From NCBI GenBank assembly GCA_938036545.1, contig CALHQJ010000123.1, forward strand, positions 1-23,040: 23,040 nucleotides of DNA, given 5' to 3'. Of this stretch, positions 1 through 7,139 are shown in pieces; positions within the stretch are counted from its first letter, which is position 1, and each line of letters starts with the position of its first letter. Both the position numbers and the translations under genes were made by a program. Origin of the DNA: an uncultured Clostridium sp. Its GTDB lineage: Bacteria; Bacillota; Clostridia; Lachnospirales; Lachnospiraceae. Under the pieces are notes generated by a model. The model was not told the origin of the DNA. It saw nothing but the letters and a program-made list of their open reading frames with translations, and did not search any database.

Positions 1-52
1 GAAGAGTGCCGCGAAATCGCCCGCCGCGCCCGCGAACGGGGCGTGATGGTCG
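1..52. other. High-GC foreign stretch / probable chimeric junction
   Basis: The first 50 bases are about 72% G+C, against roughly 45-50% in the genes that follow. On the minus strand the subtilase reads normally to about codon 551 (Tyr-Leu-Met-Arg, at 53-64) and then turns into an Arg/Pro-rich tail unlike the family's C-terminus. On the plus strand, frame 1 reads EECREIARRARERGVMVGAS, which resembles a fragment of a protein from a GC-rich genome. It is too short to identify. The likeliest reading is an assembly or library chimera joined at a few bases around 50-56. A real recombination point is possible but less likely. Confidence 0.6.
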
Positions 53-1705
53 GCGCATCAGATAGGCCTTGATTTTTTCTCCATACAGAAAAGGATCGTT
101 TCCTTCTACCACTCCCCACTGAGCCAGAAGTGCTGCGCTTCCAGTAACAAACGGTGCCGCAAAGGAAGTTCCGGTAAAGGTTTCGTATCCTCCCAGAGGA
201 CTGGGGGCTGTAATATTGACTCCTGGTGCCGCCAAATCCGGCTTTACCAGGCCGTTTCGGTTAAATCCCCTGCCGGAAAAGTCTGCATAGGACTGATAGG
301 AAGAATTGTATGCGCCCACAGAAATCACCCTCATTGCTGTAGATGGAATGGTCAGGGTTGTATCTGGATTGCCATACAAAAAACCAGTTGCAGGATTTAA
401 TACATTCCTGGAAGGCAGCCATAAATCATATTGGCCGTTTACCACCTGTCTGGGTGTCAGTTTGATTTTCCAGACTCCGCTGTCCAGGTAATCCCTTACT
501 GGAATAAAATCAAAATAAATCTCCTGCGCCTGACTGTATGGGCTTGGTTTCCCGTAATACAACAGCACTCTTGTTCTCCGATAGTTTAAAGTCTGAGGCC
601 CCAGCCGGCTGTCAATGGGGCCGCTGGACTCTCCCTCTGGGGTAATCAACGCAATAGTAAAAATATCTGCGTAATTTTTCCAAAGCTGAAGTCCCAGCCC
701 CGTCTCATAGGGAGCTATCAGAAATTCGATTTCCTCTTCCATTTCCGGCACCGCCTGCCCAGAGGTGTGGCCGCCGCTTGCCCCTTCATTTCCCGTCCCC
801 ACTACAATTGTGGTTTTTCCATATCCGGAAATATCGCTGATAAACGTCTCCAACAGGCTGGTTCCGTCATGGGAACCATAAGTATTTCCGATACTGATAT
901 TAACCACCAAAGGCATATCAAGCCGGACTCCCTTTACCACTGCATAATTCAAAGCCCGCATCAGTTCCGTTGTCCTGGGAAAGCCCTCTCTTTTCGGAGT
1001 TCCCAGCTTAATAACTAAAAGACTGCTTTCATACGCTACGCCTCGGTACCTTCCGTTTCCGGCCCGCCCATTTCCGGCACAGATCCCTGCCACTGCCGTA
1101 CCATGTCCACTGGAGTCCTGAGATGGAACCACAGTTTTTCCTGCTTCTCTTCCCCTTTCCTCCGCTGCTGCAATGGCCTCATTGATGTCTTCTGAAGAAA
1201 ATACCCGTTCCAAATCCTGATCCCACAGCTCCACAATACGGGTCGTTCCATCTGGATTTCTAAAATCCGGATGAAGGTAATCAATTCCAGTATCAATAAT
1301 TGCTGTAAGCACTCCTTTTCCCGTAAGATTATATCGTCCTGTTTGTCCTCCTCCCCCAAACGGCCCTTCCCCTGTCTGCACCCCAGACAGACAAGACGCC
1401 TGTTTTCCCTCGTTAAGAGCAAAAAACAGGCGCTTTGGCTTTTCCACATATTCAATTTGATTCAAGCTGCTGACTGCATCTACGTATTTTTCCGGAACCG
1501 TTATAATCCCATACCCATTTAAAAGTTCCTCTTTTTCTGCCCCAAACTGCTCTACAACGCTTAAATCTCCAGTATAGCGTACAATCAGTTCCCAGGTTCT
1601 GCTTTCTTCATTAAAACCGGTTTGAAGCGCCTCTGACCTTTGAAAATCTTCTGGAGAAGCGTCCAATGCTAAATTTAAAAGGTTTTCCAGCTTTTGATCC
1701 CGCAT
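1..1705 (-). CDS. S8 subtilisin-family peptidase, Csp-like (3' end missing)
   Basis: This is a subtilase with an intact catalytic set: Asp138 in IDTGIDYLHPDF, His201 in SSGHGTAVAGI, oxyanion Asn306 in GTGNEGASG and Ser514 in GTSFAAP. All four fall in one frame, so there is no net frameshift across about 548 codons. Residues 1-95 look like a pro-region (WELIVRYTGD, then YGIITVPEKY). About 150 residues between Asn306 and the Ser block fit the jelly-roll insertion known from clostridial Csp germination proteases. No signal peptide is visible. ATG at 1705 follows AGAAGG at a long spacing of about 9. The gene starts 59 bases after sufB/D with no obvious terminator between, so read-through is possible. 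The C-terminal few dozen residues are replaced by the high-GC stretch at 1-52. A role in spore germination is an inference from family resemblance; Lachnospiraceae also carry other S8 paralogues of unknown role. Confidence 0.85.
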   Translation of the reverse strand, partial: MRDQKLENLLNLALDASPEDFQRSEALQTGFNEESRTWELIVRYTGDLSVVEQFGAEKEELLNGYGIITVPEKYVDAVSSLNQIEYVEKPKRLFFALNEGKQASCLSGVQTGEGPFGGGGQTGRYNLTGKGVLTAIIDTGIDYLHPDFRNPDGTTRIVELWDQDLERVFSSEDINEAIAAAEERGREAGKTVVPSQDSSGHGTAVAGICAGNGRAGNGRYRGVAYESSLLVIKLGTPKREGFPRTTELMRALNYAVVKGVRLDMPLVVNISIGNTYGSHDGTSLLETFISDISGYGKTTIVVGTGNEGASGGHTSGQAVPEMEEEIEFLIAPYETGLGLQLWKNYADIFTIALITPEGESSGPIDSRLGPQTLNYRRTRVLLYYGKPSPYSQAQEIYFDFIPVRDYLDSGVWKIKLTPRQVVNGQYDLWLPSRNVLNPATGFLYGNPDTTLTIPSTAMRVISVGAYNSSYQSYADFSGRGFNRNGLVKPDLAAPGVNITAPSPLGGYETFTGTSFAAPFVTGSAALLAQWGVVEGNDPFLYGEKIKAYLMRRPSRPVRGRGGRFRGTL

Positions 1706-1764
1706 TATTCAAAACCTTCTGTTTTTGCCAGTATATTCTGAATTTCACATTTTATGCCGTTCGA

Positions 1765-2703
1765 TTACTTTAAGAACCCGTTTACAATCTGCGCTTCTGC
1801 TTCTTCTTCTGTTAGGCCTAAAGTCATCAGCTTAATAATCTGTTCCCCTGCAATCTTTCCAATGGCTGCTTCATGGATCAGGGCAGCATCAATGTTATTT
1901 GCTGTCAGCTCTGGAACTGCTTCAATTCTTGCATGATCCATAATAATGGCGTCGCACTCGGTATGGCCTGCACACTGGGTATTACCGTTAAGCTGGGAGA
2001 TAAAAATCTGATGGGATTCGTCCTTTGCAACGGATCTGGAAACCAGATTAGCGCTGGATCCTTCGCCATTTAAATTGACTACAAAGCTGCTCTCTGCCTT
2101 CTGAGTACCATGAGTCAAAAGACGTTCACGGATAATCAGTTTTGCATCTTTATCCAAATCTGCCACTGTCTTACGCAAGGTAGAGTCTACACCTTTGATC
2201 TGAACCATTTCCATCTCCAGATAGCTGCCTTCTTCCATGGTAATCTCAGTAGTCGGATTTAAAACCCGCTCTCCTTTGCCATCACCACTTCCGTAATGCT
2301 TTTCTACATATTTTACCTTTGCATTTTTACCAATAAAGAAACGGTGGATACCATCATGCTCAGATTTCTGATCCCCGCTGTTGTGAATGCCGCATCCAGC
2401 TACGATTACCACATCAGCTCCTTCTCCCACATAGAAGTCATTGTATACCATTTCCGTCAGGCCGCTCTGGCTTAATACAACCGGAATGTGTACGCTTTCA
2501 TGGACGGTATGGGGCTTAATCCGAATGTCAATGCCCGTTCCGTCTTCTTTTGAAACAATGTCAATATTGGCGGTATTGGTTCTCTGGGCTGTCTGTCCAT
2601 TGGCCCGCAGGTTAAATGCCCCTGCCGGTACTTCGTGGAGATCTGCCACTTCCCGCAAAAGTCTCATTTGAATCTCGTCTATTTTCTCATCAAACTGTCC
2701 CAT
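1765..2703 (-). CDS. sufB: SufB/SufD-family Fe-S cluster scaffold protein
   Basis: This 312-residue protein is the scaffold half of a SUF-type iron-sulfur assembly complex and binds the SufC ATPase in the cytoplasm. The SufBD core is clear in the C-terminal half: QLNGNTQCAGHTECDAI (Cys244, Cys250), then ARIEAVPEL, and ALIHEAAIGKI with His277-Glu278, the block that contacts SufC in the family. It is much shorter than classical SufB (about 470 residues) and resembles the short single-scaffold form paired with SufC in many anaerobes (SUF-like minimal system). AGGAGG lies 9 bases before ATG. It follows sufC by 19 bases, in the same operon. No second sufB/sufD, sufS or sufU is in the window, so the sulfur source must be encoded elsewhere. 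SufB versus SufD naming is arbitrary for this short form. Confidence 0.9.
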   Translation of the reverse strand: MGQFDEKIDEIQMRLLREVADLHEVPAGAFNLRANGQTAQRTNTANIDIVSKEDGTGIDIRIKPHTVHESVHIPVVLSQSGLTEMVYNDFYVGEGADVVIVAGCGIHNSGDQKSEHDGIHRFFIGKNAKVKYVEKHYGSGDGKGERVLNPTTEITMEEGSYLEMEMVQIKGVDSTLRKTVADLDKDAKLIIRERLLTHGTQKAESSFVVNLNGEGSSANLVSRSVAKDESHQIFISQLNGNTQCAGHTECDAIIMDHARIEAVPELTANNIDAALIHEAAIGKIAGEQIIKLMTLGLTEEEAEAQIVNGFLK

Positions 2704-2722
2704 ATTCTCTATCCTCCTAAAC

Positions 2723-3451
2723 TTACCGATTTAATACGCTGCAGGCGTCTACAGCAGACGCTGTACCCAAAATCTGTGGAAGAATCTCTTCCCTGGAACC
2801 CTGCTTGGAAATCTGTCCGTCTGCAATCACAACGATTTCATCTGCAATGTTTAAGATTCGTTCCTGATGGGAAATAATCAGGATGGAACCATTGGTGCTT
2901 TCTCTCATCCTCTCAAACACCTGAATCAAATTCTGGAAGCTCCACAAATCAATGCCGGCCTCCGGTTCGTCAAATACAGAAAGCTGTGTTTTTCTGGCCA
3001 GTACTGTGGCGATCTCAATACGCTTTAATTCGCCGCCGGAAAGGCTTCCGTTTACTTCCCGATTAATGTAATCCTTGGCGCACAGCCCAACTTCTGATAA
3101 ATATTTACATGCGTCAGCGGCTGACAGCTTTTCCCGGGCTGCCAGACGAATCAAATCCAGTACCTGAACTCCCTTAAAACGCACCGGCTGCTGAAATGCA
3201 AAACTGATGCCCATATTAGCCCTGTCAGTAATGGAAGCATCCGTAATATCCTCACCGTTAAAATAAATCTTTCCGGACGCAGGCTTGTAAATTCCGGCAA
3301 TCAATTTGGCAAGAGTCGATTTGCCTCCTCCATTTGGACCGGTAATTACTACAAACTTGCTGTCATCTATAGTCAAGCTTAAGTTTTTAATAATATCCTT
3401 TTCTCCCTTTTCATCTTTTACGTCAAAGGATACATTCTCTAATGTAAGCAT
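2723..3451 (-). CDS. sufC: Fe-S cluster assembly ATPase SufC
   Basis: This is a 242-residue ABC-type ATPase of the SUF system. Walker A is GPNGGGKST (38-46), the Q-loop is FAFQQPVRF (about 85-92), the signature is LSGGE (137-141), Walker B is LSVFDEPEAG with Asp161-Glu162, and the switch His is 195 in ISHQE. The DEPEAGID form after Walker B is typical of SufC rather than of transport ATPases, and no permease lies nearby. AGGAGG sits 5 bases before ATG. It is the first gene of a two-gene operon with the SufB/D scaffold (19-base gap). ATP hydrolysis by SufC drives conformational change of the scaffold in characterised systems. Confidence 0.95.
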   Translation of the reverse strand: MLTLENVSFDVKDEKGEKDIIKNLSLTIDDSKFVVITGPNGGGKSTLAKLIAGIYKPASGKIYFNGEDITDASITDRANMGISFAFQQPVRFKGVQVLDLIRLAAREKLSAADACKYLSEVGLCAKDYINREVNGSLSGGELKRIEIATVLARKTQLSVFDEPEAGIDLWSFQNLIQVFERMRESTNGSILIISHQERILNIADEIVVIADGQISKQGSREEILPQILGTASAVDACSVLNR

Positions 3452-3554
3452 AAGTTCCTCCTGGTTCTGTTTCCTGATTCTATTCGAAAAACGATTGTTT
3501 TCTTTTAGGCGTTCTGCACGGAAATCCCTGGCTGCAAAACAGCCCTCAATGGTT

Positions 3555-3583
3555 ATTATACACGATTGTGATTTCCTTTACCA
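3555..3583 (-). promoter_or_regulatory. Candidate promoter of sufC-sufB
   Basis: On the minus strand a perfect -10 TATAAT (3555-3560) is preceded, at 17 bases, by a weak -35 TGGTAA (3578-3583). The start of transcription would fall near 3548, leaving a leader of about 95 bases. No recognisable IscR/Rrf2-type palindrome was seen next to it. Confidence 0.5.
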
Positions 3584-3640
3584 GACAATTTTTCACAAAT
3601 TCCAAAGAGTTTTAAAAAACTTTTCAACGATATACGCAAA

Positions 3641-3670
3641 ATTGGCGGCGTCTGTTCAGACACCGCCAAT
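3641..3670 (-). terminator. Hairpin terminator of tRNA-Leu(AAG)
   Basis: ATTGGCGG and CCGCCAAT form the outer stem, and GTCTG/CAGAC continues it inward with one C/A mismatch. On the minus strand it is followed by a short T run (TTTTG). It lies just past the tRNA 3' end, so it most likely ends that transcript. The T run is short, so efficiency is uncertain. Confidence 0.65.
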
Positions 3671-3687
3671 CTCTAATACTCTATGCA

Positions 3688-3771
3688 TGCGGGAAATGGG
3701 ACTTGAACCCACACGAGCATACACCCACAAGATCCTTAGTCTTGCCTGTCTGCCAATTCCAGCATTCCCGC
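3688..3771 (-). tRNA. tRNA-Leu (anticodon AAG)
   Basis: This 84-base gene folds as a class II tRNA with a long variable arm. The acceptor stem pairs GCGGGAA with TTCCCGC, with discriminator A at 3688. The anticodon arm is CAAGA-CTAAGGA-TCTTG, which puts AAG at positions 34-36, so it is leucine reading CUU. The T arm carries GGTTCAAGTCC. CCA is not encoded. An A at position 34 of a leucine tRNA is unusual in bacteria, where GAG is the usual choice for this box; A34 may be deaminated to inosine by TadA. It has its own promoter and terminator. Confidence 0.93.
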
Positions 3772-3783
3772 GCAACGATATGA

Positions 3784-3812
3784 ATTATAACACGTAACTT
3801 TCATTTTGGCAA
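3784..3812 (-). promoter_or_regulatory. Promoter of tRNA-Leu(AAG)
   Basis: On the minus strand, -35 TTGCCA (3807-3812), a 17-base spacer and a perfect -10 TATAAT (3784-3789) lie 12 bases before the tRNA 5' end. Confidence 0.8.
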
Positions 3813-3857
3813 TAGTTTTCAGAAATTTTTTTATTTTTTTTATTTTTCAAAAAAATG

Positions 3858-3886
3858 TTGACAAATCCTCAATTCTATCCTATAAT
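3858..3886 (+). promoter_or_regulatory. Consensus promoter of tRNA-Leu(CAG)
   Basis: Perfect -35 TTGACA (3858-3863), a 17-base spacer and perfect -10 TATAAT (3881-3886) precede the tRNA by 34 bases. An A/T-rich tract (about 3824-3856) upstream could act as an UP element. A full consensus match fits strong constitutive tRNA expression. Confidence 0.9.
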
Positions 3887-3920
3887 AGGCTACGTTGCTG
3901 AGGTAACAAAGCAATGGATT

Positions 3921-4004
3921 GCAGAAGTGGCGGAATTGGCAGACGCGCACGGTTCAGGTCCGTGTGGTAGCAATACCATGAGAGTTCAAGTCTCTTCTTC
4001 TGCA
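3921..4004 (+). tRNA. tRNA-Leu (anticodon CAG)
   Basis: This 84-base class II tRNA has acceptor stem GCAGAAG paired with CTTCTGC and discriminator A at 4004. The anticodon arm is CACGG-TTCAGGT-CCGTG, giving CAG (leucine, codon CUG). The T arm contains AGTTCAAGTCT. CCA is not encoded. It is divergent from the tRNA-Leu(AAG) gene, each with its own promoter, and is followed by a strong terminator. Confidence 0.95.
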
Positions 4005-4011
4005 CGATTAA

Positions 4012-4068
4012 GAGGACATCTTACAATCATCCGACAGGATGTTTGCAGATGTCCTCATTTTGTATTTT
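4012..4068 (+). terminator. Terminator of tRNA-Leu(CAG)
   Basis: GAGGACATCT pairs with AGATGTCCTC (10 bp). An inner CATCC-gaca-GGATG hairpin extends the structure, and ATTTTGTATTTT follows on the plus strand. It also sits just beyond the 3' end of cbiG on the other strand and may serve both, although the minus-strand T tract is poor. Confidence 0.85.
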
Positions 4069-4090
4069 AAAAAATCCAGCCGGATGTTTC

Positions 4091-5083
4091 TTACCTCTTC
4101 TCCATTACTCCAAGAGATACTGTAATGCCGGAAAACAAGGTTTTTTTCGCAATTATTTCCGCTCCCGAACAGGCTGCGGCCCGTTCGCATACGTTCCCCA
4201 CTCCTACGGTCTGTTTCACAAATTCTGATTCTGAAAACTCTCCCTCTACACGGCCAAGTTCTTCTGCTGTATAAGAAAACAGTTTCCAGCCTCTCATCTT
4301 TACCAGCTCTGTAATGGCCGGCTCTTGTTCCTTAATATCAATCGTAGCCACTCCCAAAACGGCATAGGGACTGATATGATGCTGCTTCAGCATCTGATCT
4401 ACTGCCCTGCTTAACGCTTCCCCGTCTGTCCCTTTTCTGCATCCAATACCAATTACCGCCGCCCTTGGAATCAGCTTTAAATAATTAACCCTTTCCTGAT
4501 CTGAAAGGGTAATCCATACTGTCAGACAGTCTTTTTTTTCCAAGTCCGACAGTACAAATCCTTCCGGCGCCGGAAATTCTCCCCAATCTGCCCGCCATCC
4601 TATGAGATTCCCCTCCAGCAGCCTGGCAGATACCTGTTTTGCCAATTCTCTGTCTGACAGATACAGCCCGTTCTCCCTGGCAAATACATCTACTGCAAAC
4701 AAATGGTTCACATCTGTAGCCGTGGTAATCACGGGAATTGCATGCAATTCCCGTCCCAGGACTTCTGCCAGTTCATTGGCTCCCCCCATATGGCCGGACG
4801 CCAGGGGAATGGCAAAACAGCCTTTTTCATCCATTGCAATTACTGCCGGATCGGTAAATTTGTCCTTTAAAAAGGGCGCAATGGCTCTGACTGCAATTCC
4901 TGCTGCTCCAATAAATACCAGCCCTTGTTTCTCCTTCCAGCAATCTCTGGTCCAGCCTGAAAGGCTCATGCCTTTCTGCCATTTATCTGCTCTGCAGCTG
5001 TGCCCCTGTTCTTCCAGCGTTTTACAAACTCTGTCTGCAAGCTGGCTTCCTGACTTTGTAAAACTGATGATTCCAATTTCCAT
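4091..5083 (-). CDS. cbiG: Cobalt-precorrin-5A hydrolase CbiG
   Basis: CbiG opens the delta-lactone ring of cobalt-precorrin-5A, releasing acetaldehyde, in the anaerobic (early cobalt) route to cobalamin. The 330-residue protein shows the family's parts: an N-terminal region with FTKSG and FIGAAGIAVRAIAPFLKDK, the block ASGHMGGANELA, and a C-terminal domain starting at VIGIGCRKGTDGEAL with YAVLGVATIDIKEQE. Translation most likely starts at ATG 5083, with AGGGAGA 5 bases upstream; a TTG at 5107 in the same frame would place that ribosome site inside the gene. It lies 39 bases after a spore-protein gene. No other cobalamin gene or cobalamin riboswitch is in the window, so the rest of the pathway must be elsewhere or absent. 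Confidence 0.93.
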   Translation of the reverse strand: MEIGIISFTKSGSQLADRVCKTLEEQGHSCRADKWQKGMSLSGWTRDCWKEKQGLVFIGAAGIAVRAIAPFLKDKFTDPAVIAMDEKGCFAIPLASGHMGGANELAEVLGRELHAIPVITTATDVNHLFAVDVFARENGLYLSDRELAKQVSARLLEGNLIGWRADWGEFPAPEGFVLSDLEKKDCLTVWITLSDQERVNYLKLIPRAAVIGIGCRKGTDGEALSRAVDQMLKQHHISPYAVLGVATIDIKEQEPAITELVKMRGWKLFSYTAEELGRVEGEFSESEFVKQTVGVGNVCERAAACSGAEIIAKKTLFSGITVSLGVMEKR

Positions 5084-5122
5084 CTGCTTCTCCCTATGCC
5101 AGGACAACGGCTTCCAATTTCT

Positions 5123-5329
5123 TTAACCTTCCTGGTTCTTTTTCTGCTCTCTTCGTTTTTTCGTAATTAATCCGCCAATCCGGCCGCTTTCCTTTGCGGT
5201 CAGGCTTCTCCAACCTCCGCTTATTACCTTATCCCTCAGCCCCAGTTCTTCTGCGATTTCAAATTTCAGCTTTTCTTCCGGGCTTAAGTCTGTCGGATCA
5301 AAAGGTTTTTGTTTTTTTGTTTTTGTCAT
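5123..5329 (-). CDS. Alpha/beta-type small acid-soluble spore protein
   Basis: This is a 68-residue DNA-binding spore protein of the alpha/beta SASP family, which coats and protects spore DNA and is degraded by the GPR protease at germination. Visible family marks are LKFEIAEELG (GPR-site-like Glu-Ile-Ala), GGW, and the DNA-binding block LTAKESGRIGGLITKK. The N-terminus is Lys-rich. ATG at 5329 follows AGGAGG at 8 bases, which rules out in-frame upstream starts. No convincing sigma-G promoter was found by eye. It precedes cbiG by 39 bases. It is direct evidence that the organism makes endospores. Confidence 0.85.
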   Translation of the reverse strand: MTKTKKQKPFDPTDLSPEEKLKFEIAEELGLRDKVISGGWRSLTAKESGRIGGLITKKRREQKKNQEG

Positions 5330-5433
5330 ATTGGGTGCCTCCTTTTTTCTGTGCACCCAAAGCATTCCCATTTTCCCCTCTTTTTATACCGTTTTTTTCT
5401 TTTTTACAGGTTCAAACAGTCATAATCAGGCCA

Positions 5434-6318
5434 TTAATAAAACGACACCTCCGCACTGCCGGTTCCTACTTCCAGTTTCATAGTTTTTACAGCGCCCAGA
5501 CTTCTATTATCAATTTTTTCTTCCAGGCCCAGTCCGCTGTACTGGGAATCTCCTATCTGAACGCTTCCCACACCGGTTTCAATATCGTAGTTAAAGCCCT
5601 CCTTTTCTCCTTCCAGATGGAGTATCAATTCGCCCACTCCGCAGTCTCCCTCTATCTTTCTCTCTACAGCGCCTTCAAAGGTTATACCTCCCACCTCTGC
5701 GCTGACATCCAAATCCTCTGTCCGAATGCCAGACGCTTCAATCACGCCTGTCTCTGTACTTAAGTCCATGCTTCTGGTCTGAATATGTTCAACTGTACAT
5801 GATCCGGTATCAAGCTCACACTCCAACTGATTGATTACCATAGTCTCCGGAATGCCAATCTGAACCGTTCCATAGGGTTCATTCTGAAACTGTAAAAATT
5901 CCCTTCTGCGCTGGCAGATCTTCAGCTCTCCCCCCTTTTCGTGGATGAAAACACCTCTTTTTTGAGCCTGTTCATCTATTTCAATTTGAATTTCGCTTTC
6001 CGGAATCGAAACGATTTCTACTGCTCCGCTTAACAGTTCCACATCAATTTTAGAAATGCTTTCTGGCAAAAAACTTTGAGCTGAAATAGTCTCTGTTATT
6101 TTTGCCGGTTCTTCCGATATCTGTTCAAGCTCCGGTGTTTCTTCCAAATGCTCCCATTTTTCCTCCACAGAATCTGCGCCGATATACCTGATTCCATCTT
6201 CCGAAATATTAACTGCACCCGGTTTTGCACCCAGCCCCATAGCGGCCAGAGCCGTAATCCCTCCGACTCCGCACAAGATTATCCCTGTAACTGCAGCAAT
6301 CTTAATCCACTTTTTCAT
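5434..6318 (-). CDS. DUF4097-family beta-strand repeat protein, membrane-anchored
   Basis: This 294-residue protein has a single N-terminal membrane segment (about residues 5-29, IKIAAVTGIILCGVGGITALAA) and an extracytoplasmic part. The part after about residue 90 is built of repeated short beta-strand units (VELLSGAVEIVSI, CELDTGSCTVEHI, LSTETGVIEASGI, VSAEVGGITFEGA, IETGVGSVQIG), the pattern of DUF4097 putative adhesin proteins. It is the last gene of the PadR-HAAS-DUF4097 operon, and its ATG overlaps the stop of the HAAS gene (ATGA). Such operons are widespread in Firmicutes and thought to act at the cell envelope, possibly in stress sensing. The molecular function is unknown. Confidence 0.85.
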   Translation of the reverse strand: MKKWIKIAAVTGIILCGVGGITALAAMGLGAKPGAVNISEDGIRYIGADSVEEKWEHLEETPELEQISEEPAKITETISAQSFLPESISKIDVELLSGAVEIVSIPESEIQIEIDEQAQKRGVFIHEKGGELKICQRRREFLQFQNEPYGTVQIGIPETMVINQLECELDTGSCTVEHIQTRSMDLSTETGVIEASGIRTEDLDVSAEVGGITFEGAVERKIEGDCGVGELILHLEGEKEGFNYDIETGVGSVQIGDSQYSGLGLEEKIDNRSLGAVKTMKLEVGTGSAEVSFY

Positions 6319-7139
6319 GCGCCTCTCCTTTCTTTAGAAAAGAACTTTTTAACACCATTCACAGCTGCCTTTACCAGCCTGACAACTGCATTCACAAGCC
6401 ATGGCAGAAATTTTCCATAAAACAATGCGCTGATGGCAAGGGACAACATACCGATTCCCAAAACTGCAATCCCGACTCCCACACACCAGATTCCATTTAC
6501 CAGGTTAAAAGGAGTAACCATTACCAAAGCCCCTGCGATAATTGCCAAAACTCCTGCAATCAGCCAGGCCGCTGTCCAGACCGCGGCGCCCAACAGCAAA
6601 GTCAAAAGCAGGGCGGCTGCGCCTAAAGCCAATCCCAGTATCCCTCCGGCCGCTCCTATTCCCAGTCCGAAAATCAGCGGAAGCAGCGGCAACGCAATAA
6701 GAGCAAGGAATACAAGTCCTACGATTTTCCAGCCACTATTTTTCTTTTCTTTGGGAGCGCTGTTTTCTGAAACAGATTTCCGTTCTGAACCAGCCGCTTC
6801 TTTTCCATAAGAAAATGTATCAAAGTTCAATTCCTGCTCTGTATCTCTATGATTTTCTGTTTCTCTGTGAATCAGCTGGTAATTGGGCTGACGGAACCGG
6901 TCGTCCTCATATCCTCTTTCTGTAAAGCCGCCGCCTGATTCCAAATCGCCTTTTAAATCTGCCCGAATAATTGCAGCAATCCGCTCCGGACTTCCAAATT
7001 CCCTTAAAACCTTTTCTTCATTTTCCGGCCCTGCTTCCTCCAGATAGTCTGCATAATAATTCAGGGCGTCTGCCTTTTCCTCATCTGGGATATCCTGAAG
7101 AAGATATTCCAGCTCTTTCATAAACATCTCTCGATTCAT
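6315..7139 (-). CDS. HAAS-domain (DUF1700) membrane protein
   Basis: This 274-residue protein starts with a helical HAAS domain (residues 1-65: FMKELEYLLQDIPDEE, then DALNYYADYLEEAG and VLREFGSPERIAAII). A charged variable linker follows, then about four strongly hydrophobic segments rich in Gly/Ala/Leu between roughly 138 and 245, and a basic C-terminal tail. ATG at 7139 has AGGAGG 7 bases upstream and overlaps the padR stop as ATGA; an in-frame TTG at 7145 is less likely. HAAS proteins are typically encoded next to PadR regulators and are proposed to be their membrane partners or targets. That role is inferred from context. Confidence 0.85.
   Translation of the reverse strand: MNREMFMKELEYLLQDIPDEEKADALNYYADYLEEAGPENEEKVLREFGSPERIAAIIRADLKGDLESGGGFTERGYEDDRFRQPNYQLIHRETENHRDTEQELNFDTFSYGKEAAGSERKSVSENSAPKEKKNSGWKIVGLVFLALIALPLLPLIFGLGIGAAGGILGLALGAAALLLTLLLGAAVWTAAWLIAGVLAIIAGALVMVTPFNLVNGIWCVGVGIAVLGIGMLSLAISALFYGKFLPWLVNAVVRLVKAAVNGVKKFFSKERRGA

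Noticed and set aside
1036..1455. 139-codon minus-strand open frame
   Set aside because: It lies out of frame inside the subtilase gene, whose own frame holds the Asp and His catalytic motifs; it is a shadow.
3306..3797. 163-codon plus-strand open frame over the sufC start and tRNA-Leu
   Set aside because: It is antisense to sufC and crosses a tRNA gene; no ribosome site and no recognisable protein.
5330..5433. Possible sigma-G promoter for the spore-protein gene
   Set aside because: GGTATA and AATGCTT at about the right spacing are only partial matches; not strong enough to call.
5084..5433. Cobalamin riboswitch upstream of cbiG
   Set aside because: The only upstream space is 39 bases and a spore-protein gene; no B12-box-like motif was seen.
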